Positions 55,508-63,076 of a stretch of 64,000 nt of DNA are shown one piece after another. The position numbers and the translations under genes are program-made. Origin of the DNA: Pseudomonas oryzihabitans (GTDB lineage Bacteria; Pseudomonadota; Gammaproteobacteria; Pseudomonadales; Pseudomonadaceae). Positions within the stretch are counted from its first letter, which is position 1. Each line of letters opens with the position of its first letter. The DNA lies in contig NZ_CP013987.1 in assembly GCF_001518815.1 (NCBI RefSeq), positions 1,467,001-1,531,000 of the forward strand. The letters run 5' to 3'. The notes below the pieces were generated by a model that made no database searches, was not told the origin of the DNA, and worked only from the letters and a program-made list of their open reading frames with translations.

Positions 55508-56542
55508 ATGCTGGTTTCATTGCAGGCTCTCAGGGCCCTGGCTGCCTGGCTGGTGGTCTTTCATCACTTCATGCAGGTGTTCTTCGATTTCCACGCCGAC
55601 AGTCTTGGCGGTCACCTGCTTTCCACGCGTGGGCAGGTCGGAGTCGACATCTTCTTCGTGCTCAGCGGCTTCGTGATCTACCTGTCCACCGCAGGACGAC
55701 CGCTCAGGCGAAGCACCTTCCTCTGGCATCGCATCGCCCGCATCGTCCCGGCCTACTGGCTGTACACCGCGGTGACCGCGCTGATCCTCTACCTGGCCAG
55801 CGACGTCATGCCGATCTACGGGGTCGCTGCGCGTGAACTGCTGCTCTCGCTGTTCTTCATCCCAAGCGAGAATCCGGCCGGTTTCGGCCACTATCCGATC
55901 CTGCCGGTAGGCTGGACGCTCAACTTCGAGATGCTGTTCTATCTGCTCTTCGCGCTGTCCTTTGGCGTGGCCGAGCGCTGGCGCATCGGCGTGGTCAGCC
56001 TGCTGGTGATCCTGGTCAGCCTGGTGCTGGCCCGTGAGTCTTTCGTCAGCAGCTTCTATCGCAATCCGATCATCTTCGAATTCCTGCTCGGCGTGGGCCT
56101 GGCCGCGCTCTATCGGCGCGGTGCCTTGCAAGGGCCCAAGCCACTGGCGCTGCTGGCTGCACTGGCGGCTCTCACCTGCCTGGTGAGCTTCCCGGCCGAC
56201 CACCCCTGGCGCCTGCTCACCTGGGGCGTGCCCAGCGCGGTGCTGGTTGGCGCCTGCGTGATCCTGGAGCCCTGGTTTGCCGGTTCACGCCTGTGCAAGG
56301 CGCTGGGGGATTGGTCCTATTCGGTCTACCTGGTACACGTCATCGTGCTCTGGCTGGGCGACTACTGGCTGCACCAGCAGTGGGGCTTCAACCCCTACCA
56401 GACCCTGGCGGTCTGCCTGCCGGTGATCCTGCTGCTGGCCTGGGCCAGCTATGAGTGGATCGAGCGTCGCCTGTCCCGCACCCTGCGCCAGCTGGGTGAG
56501 CGCCTGGCGGGACGGCGTCCGCAATGGGTGGCCAGTCAGTAG
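55508..56542 (+). CDS. Membrane acyltransferase (OafA/YrhL, acyltransferase-3 family)
   Basis: 344-residue inner-membrane protein with about ten helices. The N-terminal LRALAAWLVVFHHFMQ carries the conserved Arg-(A)LAA...H-H pattern and is followed by GVDIFFVLSGFVIY and RRIARIVPAYW-like RIARIVPAYWLYT; PVGWTLNFEMLFYLLFAL is the second conserved block. Family members O-acetylate surface polysaccharides or peptidoglycan; the acceptor is unknown. There is no signal or SGNH domain. Its stop overlaps the convergent gene by 7 bp. Confidence 0.88.
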   Translation: MLVSLQALRALAAWLVVFHHFMQVFFDFHADSLGGHLLSTRGQVGVDIFFVLSGFVIYLSTAGRPLRRSTFLWHRIARIVPAYWLYTAVTALILYLASDVMPIYGVAARELLLSLFFIPSENPAGFGHYPILPVGWTLNFEMLFYLLFALSFGVAERWRIGVVSLLVILVSLVLARESFVSSFYRNPIIFEFLLGVGLAALYRRGALQGPKPLALLAALAALTCLVSFPADHPWRLLTWGVPSAVLVGACVILEPWFAGSRLCKALGDWSYSVYLVHVIVLWLGDYWLHQQWGFNPYQTLAVCLPVILLLAWASYEWIERRLSRTLRQLGERLAGRRPQWVASQ

Positions 56543-57594
56543 GCGGTGCGTTCGGGTGCGGTCAGTTCGGGTTCCAGGGCCCGGCCTTCCGCCGCGGAGC
56601 GTTGCGCGGTCTCCAGCAAGGCCATGAGGGCGCAGGCCTGGGCGGGTGATACGGGATTGGCCGCACGCCCGGCAAGGGCCTCGACCAGCGCCAGGTAATA
56701 GCGCCGATGATCGCCGGCAGGCGTAGGCAGCGCCCGGCGCGCGCCGTCGGCGCCGATCAGCCAACCTGGATCGGGATCCTGCCCCCACTCGGGTCCACCC
56801 GGACGAACGCCTGCCTTGAGGGCATCTTCCTGGCGATCCGCGCCTGCCTTGATCCAGCTGCCGCCAGTGCCCTGGGCAAGGAAACGGGGTACGCCACCGG
56901 CGGCCAGCATGCCGGCTCTCAGGGTCACCTGGCGGGCGCCGTAGTCCAGTTGCACCTGGAACCAGTCATCGGTAAGGGCGCCGGGTCGTTGCCGCACCAG
57001 ATTCGCCTGCAGGCGCCGCGGCAGACCGAACAGGCAGAGTGCCTGATCCAGGAGGTGGGGGCCCAGGTCGAACCAGAGGCCACTGCCGGGCAGATCCGCC
57101 TCTCGCCAGCGGTTTCGCACCTCGGGACGAAAGCGTTCGATCCGGGACTCCAGGCTGGTCAACTCACCCAGAGCTCCACTGGCGAGTACCTCCTGCAATC
57201 CGAGGAAATCACTGTCCCAGCGCCGATTCTGGAACACCGACAGCAACCGCCCGGCCTGGTCGGCTTCCTGGGACAGCTGCCGCGCTTCGGCGAGGGTGAC
57301 GGTAAAGGGCTTGTCGACCACCACGTGCTTGCCTGCAGCCAGAGCAGCGCTGGCGAGGGGCGCATGGGTCTGGTTGGGGGAGGCGATGACCACCAGGTCG
57401 ATGGCAGGATCCTGCACGGCGGCCAGGTAATCCGCCGTCACCCGGACTTCGGGCAGGTCCGCGTGCACACGCTCGGCATCCCGCGAGGCCACCAGTTCCA
57501 GCGCAAGGCCTGGGATCGAACGCAGCAGTGGGCCGTGGAAGGTCTGACCGACGAAACCATAGCCGATCAGGGCGACGCGAAGCGGAGAAGGCAT
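56536..57594 (-). CDS. Gfo/Idh/MocA-family NAD(P)-dependent oxidoreductase (YdgJ-like)
   Basis: 352 residues. N-terminal Rossmann domain with ALIGYGFVGQTFHGPLL, then IDLVVIASPNQTHAPLA, and the family EKP-type motif as KHVVVDKPFTVT (catalytic Lys). RRWDSDFL, RFRPEVRNRWRE and GSGLWFDLGPHLLDQAL are close to E. coli YdgJ. Substrate probably a sugar or inositol derivative; unproven. Overlaps the acyltransferase stop by 7 bp in convergent orientation. Confidence 0.9.
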   Translation of the reverse strand: MPSPLRVALIGYGFVGQTFHGPLLRSIPGLALELVASRDAERVHADLPEVRVTADYLAAVQDPAIDLVVIASPNQTHAPLASAALAAGKHVVVDKPFTVTLAEARQLSQEADQAGRLLSVFQNRRWDSDFLGLQEVLASGALGELTSLESRIERFRPEVRNRWREADLPGSGLWFDLGPHLLDQALCLFGLPRRLQANLVRQRPGALTDDWFQVQLDYGARQVTLRAGMLAAGGVPRFLAQGTGGSWIKAGADRQEDALKAGVRPGGPEWGQDPDPGWLIGADGARRALPTPAGDHRRYYLALVEALAGRAANPVSPAQACALMALLETAQRSAAEGRALEPELTAPERTAY

Positions 57595-57615
57595 GGAGCA
57601 TCCTTTTTGCCGGGC

Positions 57616-57652
57616 TGAAAAAGACCGGGGCCGCTCGATGAGCGGCCCCGGT
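57616..57652 (-). terminator. Rho-independent terminator of the HPF-family gene
   Basis: ACCGGGGCCGCTC-GAT-GAGCGGCCCCGGT, perfect 13-bp stem and 3-nt loop, with five A at 57618-57622 (a T-run for the minus transcript), 25 bp past the stop. Confidence 0.92.
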
Positions 57653-57676
57653 TGTATGCTGAAGCCAGAGGTTGCC

Positions 57677-58114
57677 TTACTTCAACTCGTGATCGTGAGC
57701 CAGTTGCTCCCGTTCAAGGAATTCGTCCTGCCGCAAGGAATCCTTGAACTCTTCGGAATCCTCCAGGGCAAGGGGGTCATTGAGTTCGCCGCCGGAAAGG
57801 CGCTTCTTCTCCAATTTGCCAGACAGGTGGGTGATGGCTCGCAGCAACTTGTCCGCTGCGCCATCCACTGCCAGGTCGAGGGACTCGGCCTTGTGGGTGA
57901 CCGAGAGGGGTTGATGGCCCTTGATGCGCGCTTCCATTTGGCAGCGCTTGTCCTGGGCACCGGACTTGCCGGCGTTTTCGTCGTTGAGGTGCACCTCGAC
58001 GCGGGTCAGGAGTTCGTCGAAACGATCCAGGCGGTCTTCCACCACGGACGTCACCCAATTCTGCAAACCGGCGCTGCCTTCGATGTTGTGGTCACTGTTG
58101 ACTTGAACTTGCAT
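57677..58114 (-). CDS. HPF/RaiA-family ribosome-associated protein
   Basis: 145-residue protein with an S30AE-type domain (about 1-105: MQVQVNSDHNIEGS, HLNDENAGKSGAQDKRCQMEARI, GAADKLLRAITHLSGKLEKKR) and a short acidic tail (about 108-145) lacking the dimerisation domain of long HPF. Expected to bind the 30S decoding region in resting cells. GAGGAAG lies upstream of the ATG at 58114. It is neither the length of E. coli HPF (95) nor of RaiA (113), so it is a third branch. Its own terminator makes it monocistronic. Confidence 0.85.
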   Translation of the reverse strand: MQVQVNSDHNIEGSAGLQNWVTSVVEDRLDRFDELLTRVEVHLNDENAGKSGAQDKRCQMEARIKGHQPLSVTHKAESLDLAVDGAADKLLRAITHLSGKLEKKRLSGGELNDPLALEDSEEFKDSLRQDEFLEREQLAHDHELK

Positions 58115-58337
58115 GCGGCTTCCTCTTTTTGACGGGCCTGACCATTGGATGAGGCCGGTCAGGCCGAGGTTCAAGGCTGTTCGTCTGGTGCTCGTGTCAC
58201 CCGATGTTTCCTTCTGGCAGTGTCTAGGCGCGTCGTAGCTATCGGTAAACGACGTTCAGGTCGCGGGTCGCTGGCGTTTTGCCCTCATCCACTGATAATG
58301 CGCGACCTTTCATCGTCCGTCGCAGTGGGGATCGCCA

Positions 58338-59402
58338 ATGCCAGATGCGCTCACGCGTGGCCACAGTTTCGCCCGGCGGCTTTGGCTGCCCCGAGCGGTT
58401 GGCCTGTTGCTCAGCCTGAGCTGCATCGTCTCGGTCCAGATCACCCAGCCGGTATCCGTCGGCCTGTGGATCCTGCTGCTGGCCAATGCGCTGCTGTGGT
58501 CGCCGCTGGCCTATCTGCGCGCCGTCCGCGCCCGGGATCCCTATCGCGCCGAGTTGAGCAACCTGTTGCTGGATTGTGGCTCGGCGGGCTTCTGGGTGGC
58601 GAGCATGGGCTTCAACCTCCTGCCCAGCGTGACCCTGCTCGCCATGACCAGCCTCAACATGCTGGGCGCCGGTGGCCTGGTGTTCTGGCGCCGCGGCCTG
58701 CTCGCGCAGTTGGCCGGCATCCTCATCGGCCTGGTCGTGCTGCGCCACCCGGTCGCCATCCAGACCTCGACGGCGCAGATCTATGCCTGTCTGCCGATGA
58801 TCATTGCCTATCCCTGGGCCCTGGGGCTGGTGAGCTTTCGCCTGGCGCAGCAGCTGTCGCGACGCAAGCAGGAGCTGGAGCTGATCAGCAAGCAGGACGG
58901 CATGACCGGCCTGCACAACCGAACCCATTGGGATCAGCTGCTGCAGCGTGAATTCGCCCGCTGCAAGCGCAGTGGCGCTGATGCCAGCCTGGTGATGATC
59001 GACCTGGACAACTTCAAGCTGGTCAACGACCGCTTTGGCCATCAGGCGGGCGACGAGGTGCTCCGTCAGTTTTCCAGTCTGCTGGCGCGGACCATCCGCA
59101 CCAGTGATCTCGCCGGTCGTTTCGGCGGCGATGAATTCGGTATCCTGTTGCCCGATACCTCGCCCGAGCGAGCCTTGGATCTGATTCGCCGCCTGCAGGA
59201 GCGTTTGCAGGAAATGCAGGCGGGTAGCCCCGGCGAGCGCCAGCACGTACGCGTCGGCATGAGCTGCGGCATCGCCGGCTTCGACCGGGCCTACGATGAC
59301 GTGGCCCACTGGCTGCAGGCGGCCGACTTCGCCCTCTACCGGGCCAAGGCCCAGGGTCGCGGACGGGCGGAGGTGGCCGACCCCCAAGGAGTGCTGGCAT
59401 GA
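58338..59402 (+). CDS. Diguanylate cyclase with MASE2 membrane sensor (AdrA/DgcC-like)
   Basis: 354 residues. The N-terminal MASE2 domain (about 10-175) starts FARRLWLPRAVGLLLSLSC and has MGFNLLPSVTLLAMTSLNMLG, with five to six membrane helices. C-terminal GGDEF domain (about 190-345) with intact active site FGGDEFGI and an RTSD inhibitory I-site five residues upstream, so it should make c-di-GMP with product feedback. No EAL partner. AdrA itself stimulates cellulose synthesis; the target here is unknown. Overlaps ybaK by 4 bp. Confidence 0.92.
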   Translation: MPDALTRGHSFARRLWLPRAVGLLLSLSCIVSVQITQPVSVGLWILLLANALLWSPLAYLRAVRARDPYRAELSNLLLDCGSAGFWVASMGFNLLPSVTLLAMTSLNMLGAGGLVFWRRGLLAQLAGILIGLVVLRHPVAIQTSTAQIYACLPMIIAYPWALGLVSFRLAQQLSRRKQELELISKQDGMTGLHNRTHWDQLLQREFARCKRSGADASLVMIDLDNFKLVNDRFGHQAGDEVLRQFSSLLARTIRTSDLAGRFGGDEFGILLPDTSPERALDLIRRLQERLQEMQAGSPGERQHVRVGMSCGIAGFDRAYDDVAHWLQAADFALYRAKAQGRGRAEVADPQGVLA

Positions 59403-59869
59403 CCCCGGCGATAGAACTGCTCAAGAAAAGCCAGGTGCCTCACGAGGTGCTGAGCTACCACCATGACCCCAAGGCCGCGTCCTATGGTCTGGAAGCCGTC
59501 GAAAAGCTCGGCCTGGCGGCGGCAACGGTATTCAAGACCCTGTTGGCCGTGAGCGAAAAGCACGAGCTGCTGGTGGCCATCGTGCCGGTCGCCGGTACCC
59601 TGGACCTCAAGGCCCTGGCCCAGGCCGCGGGGGTGAAGAAGCTGGAGATGGCCAAGCCTGATCAGGCCCAGCGCAGCACCGGCTATCTGGTGGGCGGGAT
59701 CAGCCCGCTGGGGCAAAAGAAGCGGCTGCGTACCTTCATCGACGAGTCCGCGGCGGAATTGGCCAACATTCATGTCAGTGCGGGGCGCCGCGGGTTGGAA
59801 GTGGCCCTGGCACCGGCGGACCTCGCCCAATTGCTGGACGCGCCTTTCGTACCGATCGGCAAGGCCTGA
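59399..59869 (+). CDS. ybaK: Cys-tRNA(Pro)/Cys-tRNA(Cys) deacylase YbaK
   Basis: 156-residue trans-editing enzyme that hydrolyses Cys mischarged on tRNA(Pro) by ProS. It has AATVFKTLLAV with the essential Lys, the AKPDQAQRSTGYLVGGISPLGQKKRL block, and the INS-like fold, all diagnostic. Translationally coupled to the diguanylate cyclase gene, with no evident functional link. ProS is encoded 24 kb away in this window. Confidence 0.94.
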   Translation: MTPAIELLKKSQVPHEVLSYHHDPKAASYGLEAVEKLGLAAATVFKTLLAVSEKHELLVAIVPVAGTLDLKALAQAAGVKKLEMAKPDQAQRSTGYLVGGISPLGQKKRLRTFIDESAAELANIHVSAGRRGLEVALAPADLAQLLDAPFVPIGKA

Positions 59870-59871
59870 GA

Positions 59872-59960
59872 CGTAGGTTGATGCTGAGCGCAGCGAAGCC
59901 CAACGATGTAAAGGGCCAGCTGTGTTTTGTTGGGCTTCGCTGTGCTCAGCCCAACCTACG
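59872..59960. repeat. Single palindromic repeat element
   Basis: An 89-bp copy of the family seen at 1-620, 12192-12615 and 25587-25806: CGTAGGTTGATGCTGAGC at the left and its inverse ending CTCAGCCCAACCTACG at the right. It begins two bases past the ybaK stop codon and ends 54 bp from the convergent xylulokinase stop, so it probably terminates ybaK transcription. Confidence 0.88.
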
Positions 59961-60014
59961 CCCTGAGTCTCGATGGGGTGAAAAATCGCCTGGCGTTTCT
60001 CACCCCTTCGTTCG

Positions 60015-61511
60015 CTAGGCTACCCCGTAGCTGTCACGCAACTGCTGCCGATAGCGCTGGTAAGCCGCTTCGTACTCGGCGACCCGGGCGGAATCCGGTT
60101 CGGCGCGGCTGGCCGGGTCCAGGTGCACGCAGCGCTCGGTAAGGCTGTCCAGCGACTCCGGACGGCCCTGTTCCCGACTCCAGCACCAGGCGGCCTGCAG
60201 GGCGCCGCCCAGGGCGGCGGCTTCGCCGTGGACCGGGCAGACCACCGGGGTGTTCATCAGATCGGCGATCAGTTGCCGCCACACCGGGCTCTTGGCACCC
60301 CCGCCGATGAGTCTCAGGGTGTCACCAGGCATGCCCAGGTCGCGCAGCAGATCGAAGCCATATCTCAGGGCGAAGCTGACCCCCTCGACCACCGCCCGGC
60401 ACAGGTTGGCGCGGGTCAGGTTGGTGGCGGTGAGGCCGTGCAGGCTGGCGGTCGCCGTCGGTAGCGCCGGTACCCGTTCGCCATTGAGGAAGGGCAGCAT
60501 CAGCACCCCCTCGGCCCCGATGGGCGACTCCGCGACCAGGCGGGTGAATTCGGCCAGATCCAGGCCGAGCAGTTCGCGGATCTGGCCGCTGGCATTGGTC
60601 AGGTTCATGGTGCAGATCAGCGGCAGCCAGCCGCCGTTGGACGAGCAGAAGCCCGCCACCGCCGGATGATCGCTGATACGCGGTTCGTCGGAGTAGCCAT
60701 AGAGGGTACCCGAGGTACCCAGGCTCAGGGTGATCTGGCCGGCACGGCTGTTGCCGGTGCCCAGCGCGCCCATCATGTTGTCGCCGCCGCCGCTGGAGAC
60801 TAGCGCCTGGGGATTGATGCCCAGCTGGCTGGCGACCTCCGGCCGTAGGCGACCGACCGGCTGGTCGGCCTCGATCAGCTCCGGCAGGGCACGTTCCAGA
60901 CGACCGCTGGGGTCGATATGGCGCAGCAGTTCAAAGTCGTATTGGCGCGTTCGTACGTTGAAATAGCCGGTGCCCGAGGCATCGCCGTATTCCGCCACGG
61001 CGCGACCGGTCAGCCAGAAGTTCAGGTAATCGTGGGGCAGCAGCACCCGGGCGATCTGGTCGAACACCTCCGGGTGCTGTTCCTTGGTCCAGAGCAGCTT
61101 GGAGACGGTATAGCCCGGCGCGATGGCCAGGCCCAGGCGCTCGATGGACCCTTCCACGCCGCCGAGGTGTTCCAGCAGCCGCTCGTTTTCCGGGGTGGAC
61201 TCGGTGTCGCACCAGAGTTTGGCCGGACGCAGCACCTTGCCGCTGTCGTCGAGCAGCACCAGACCATGCTGCTGGCCGGACACACCGACGCCAAGAATGT
61301 CCTGGCCATCGCTCCCGGCTTGAGCCAGGGCCGCGCGGGTGGCGGCCACCAGTGCCCGGATCCAGTCCGCCGGATTCTGTTCGCGGCGGCCATTGGCGCC
61401 TTCGGTCAAGGGGTGAGGCGCACTGCCTTCGCCCAGTACTACTCCGCGCTCGACATCCAGGATCACCGCCTTGGTGCCCTGGGTGCCGCAGTCGATCCCG
61501 AGAAACTTCAT
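60015..61511 (-). CDS. xylB: Xylulokinase (MtlY-type)
   Basis: 498-residue FGGY-family kinase that phosphorylates D-xylulose, the product of D-arabitol oxidation by the dehydrogenase encoded upstream. N-terminal FGGY domain begins MKFLGIDCGTQGTKAVILD, with VGVSGQQHGLVLLD, catalytic Asp in SSGGGDNMMGALGTG, and C-terminal GGGAKSPVWRQLIADL and EAAALGGALQAA. Equivalent to mtlY of the P. fluorescens mannitol operon. A 22-bp gap separates it from mtlD. Confidence 0.93.
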   Translation of the reverse strand: MKFLGIDCGTQGTKAVILDVERGVVLGEGSAPHPLTEGANGRREQNPADWIRALVAATRAALAQAGSDGQDILGVGVSGQQHGLVLLDDSGKVLRPAKLWCDTESTPENERLLEHLGGVEGSIERLGLAIAPGYTVSKLLWTKEQHPEVFDQIARVLLPHDYLNFWLTGRAVAEYGDASGTGYFNVRTRQYDFELLRHIDPSGRLERALPELIEADQPVGRLRPEVASQLGINPQALVSSGGGDNMMGALGTGNSRAGQITLSLGTSGTLYGYSDEPRISDHPAVAGFCSSNGGWLPLICTMNLTNASGQIRELLGLDLAEFTRLVAESPIGAEGVLMLPFLNGERVPALPTATASLHGLTATNLTRANLCRAVVEGVSFALRYGFDLLRDLGMPGDTLRLIGGGAKSPVWRQLIADLMNTPVVCPVHGEAAALGGALQAAWCWSREQGRPESLDSLTERCVHLDPASRAEPDSARVAEYEAAYQRYRQQLRDSYGVA

Positions 61512-61533
61512 GCCTGGCCGCTCCTTGTCGTTA

Positions 61534-63009
61534 TTAGTCGCCGAGCAGGGTCTGCAGGGTGGCGCTGACCCCATGGGTCCGCAAGTTGTACAGCTGTCGC
61601 TCGAAGGCGGCAACGAAGGCGGCGGATTTCGGGATGTGCTTGCCGAAGATTTCCTCGGCGCCCAGCAGGCGTTCGGTGAGATTCTTCTGATCCTGCACCA
61701 GCTCCTCGCAGTAGTTGGCCCGTGGATCGGGGATGCGATAGGTCGCGCCGGTCTCGTCCACGCCGCGCAGATAGACCGCCCAGGCAGCTACGACCAACGC
61801 CGCGCGATCCATGGCCTGGTCGTCTTCGATCAGGCGATTGATGGTCGGCACGGTGAACTTGGGAAACTTCGAGGAACCATCGGAGCATACCCGCTCCAGC
61901 TGGTCGGCGATGGCGCGGTTGGAGAAGCGCTCGATCAGGGTGTCCTTGTACTGGTCCAGGTCGATGCCGGGTACCGGCGCCAGCTGGGGCGTCACGTCCT
62001 CGTCCATGTAGGCGCGGATGTAGCGTACGAACAGCGGATCGGCCATGGTCTCGTGGACGAAGCGATAGCCCTTGAGGAAGCCCAGGTAGGTGAGGGCGAG
62101 GTGGCTGCCGTTGAGCAGCTTGATCTTCATCTCCTCGTAGGGGGTCACGTCGTCGGTGAACTGCACGCCGACGTCCTCCCAGGCCGGACGACCGGCGACG
62201 AAGCTGTCTTCCAGCACCCACTGCAGGAAGGGCTCACAGACCACCGGCCAGGCGTCCTCGACGCCGTGCTCGGCCAGCAGGGCCTCGCGATGGGCGGCAC
62301 TGGTCATGGGGGTGATGCGATCGACCATGGCATTGGGGAAGCTGACCTGCTCGGCGATCCAGCCGTGCAGCTCTTCGTCCACCAGCGCGGCATAGGCCAG
62401 CAGGGCCTTGCGGGTGACCTGGCCGTTGTGCGGAAGGTTGTCGCAGGACATGACGGTGAAGGGGCCGGTGCCCTCGGCGCGGCGCTTGGCCAGGGCCGCC
62501 AGCAGGAAGCCGAAGACGCTGCGCGGATCACCGGGATGCTGCAGGTCGTGCTGGATCAGCGGCAGCTTGAAGTTGAATTCGCCGGTGCTGTCATCCATGC
62601 AGTAGCCGCCCTCGGTAATGGTGAGGGAGACGATGCGGGTACTGGGATGGGCCAGCTTGTCGATCAGGGTCTGGGTCCCTTCCTCGGCCAGCAGCATGCC
62701 GCTGATGGCGCCGACGACGCGGACCTCGGTGTCCGGCTCGTCGGCCAGCACCACCTGGGTGTAGAGATAGTCCTGGCCGGCCAGGGCATCACGCATGGCG
62801 CGGTCTTCGGCGCGCAGGCCGACGCCGCAGATGCTCCAGTCCAGGTCACGGCCCTGATTGAGCAGGGCCTCGGTGTAGATGGCCTGGTGCGCGCGGTGGA
62901 AGCCGCCGACGCCGATGTGGACGATACCCTGACGCAGCTGGCAGGCGGCGTAGCCGGGCTTGGCGATGTAGTCGGGAAGCTGTTCGAGGTGCTGGCGATT
63001 GAGTTTCAC
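61534..63009 (-). CDS. mtlD: Mannitol 2-dehydrogenase
   Basis: 491-residue long-chain polyol dehydrogenase that oxidises D-mannitol to fructose (and D-arabitol to xylulose) with NAD. The NAD-binding GVGGFHRAHQ near residue 34, SVSFPNAMVDRITPMT-like FPNAMVDRITPMT, and the catalytic K-x4-N-x2-H in EEMKIKLLNGSHLALTYLG are all present. Very close to the P. fluorescens enzyme. The start is a GTG at 63009 (V-K-L-N-R-Q), since homologues begin MKLN and no nearby in-frame ATG exists; AGGA is upstream. Downstream of mtlK by 67 bp. Confidence 0.94.
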   Translation of the reverse strand: MKLNRQHLEQLPDYIAKPGYAACQLRQGIVHIGVGGFHRAHQAIYTEALLNQGRDLDWSICGVGLRAEDRAMRDALAGQDYLYTQVVLADEPDTEVRVVGAISGMLLAEEGTQTLIDKLAHPSTRIVSLTITEGGYCMDDSTGEFNFKLPLIQHDLQHPGDPRSVFGFLLAALAKRRAEGTGPFTVMSCDNLPHNGQVTRKALLAYAALVDEELHGWIAEQVSFPNAMVDRITPMTSAAHREALLAEHGVEDAWPVVCEPFLQWVLEDSFVAGRPAWEDVGVQFTDDVTPYEEMKIKLLNGSHLALTYLGFLKGYRFVHETMADPLFVRYIRAYMDEDVTPQLAPVPGIDLDQYKDTLIERFSNRAIADQLERVCSDGSSKFPKFTVPTINRLIEDDQAMDRAALVVAAWAVYLRGVDETGATYRIPDPRANYCEELVQDQKNLTERLLGAEEIFGKHIPKSAAFVAAFERQLYNLRTHGVSATLQTLLGD

Positions 63010-63076
63010 GATGGCGATCCTGCAAGGCGGTGCCCCGGGCGCGTGCGGGGCGCCGGGGCAGGAAAGGGGAGAGGGG

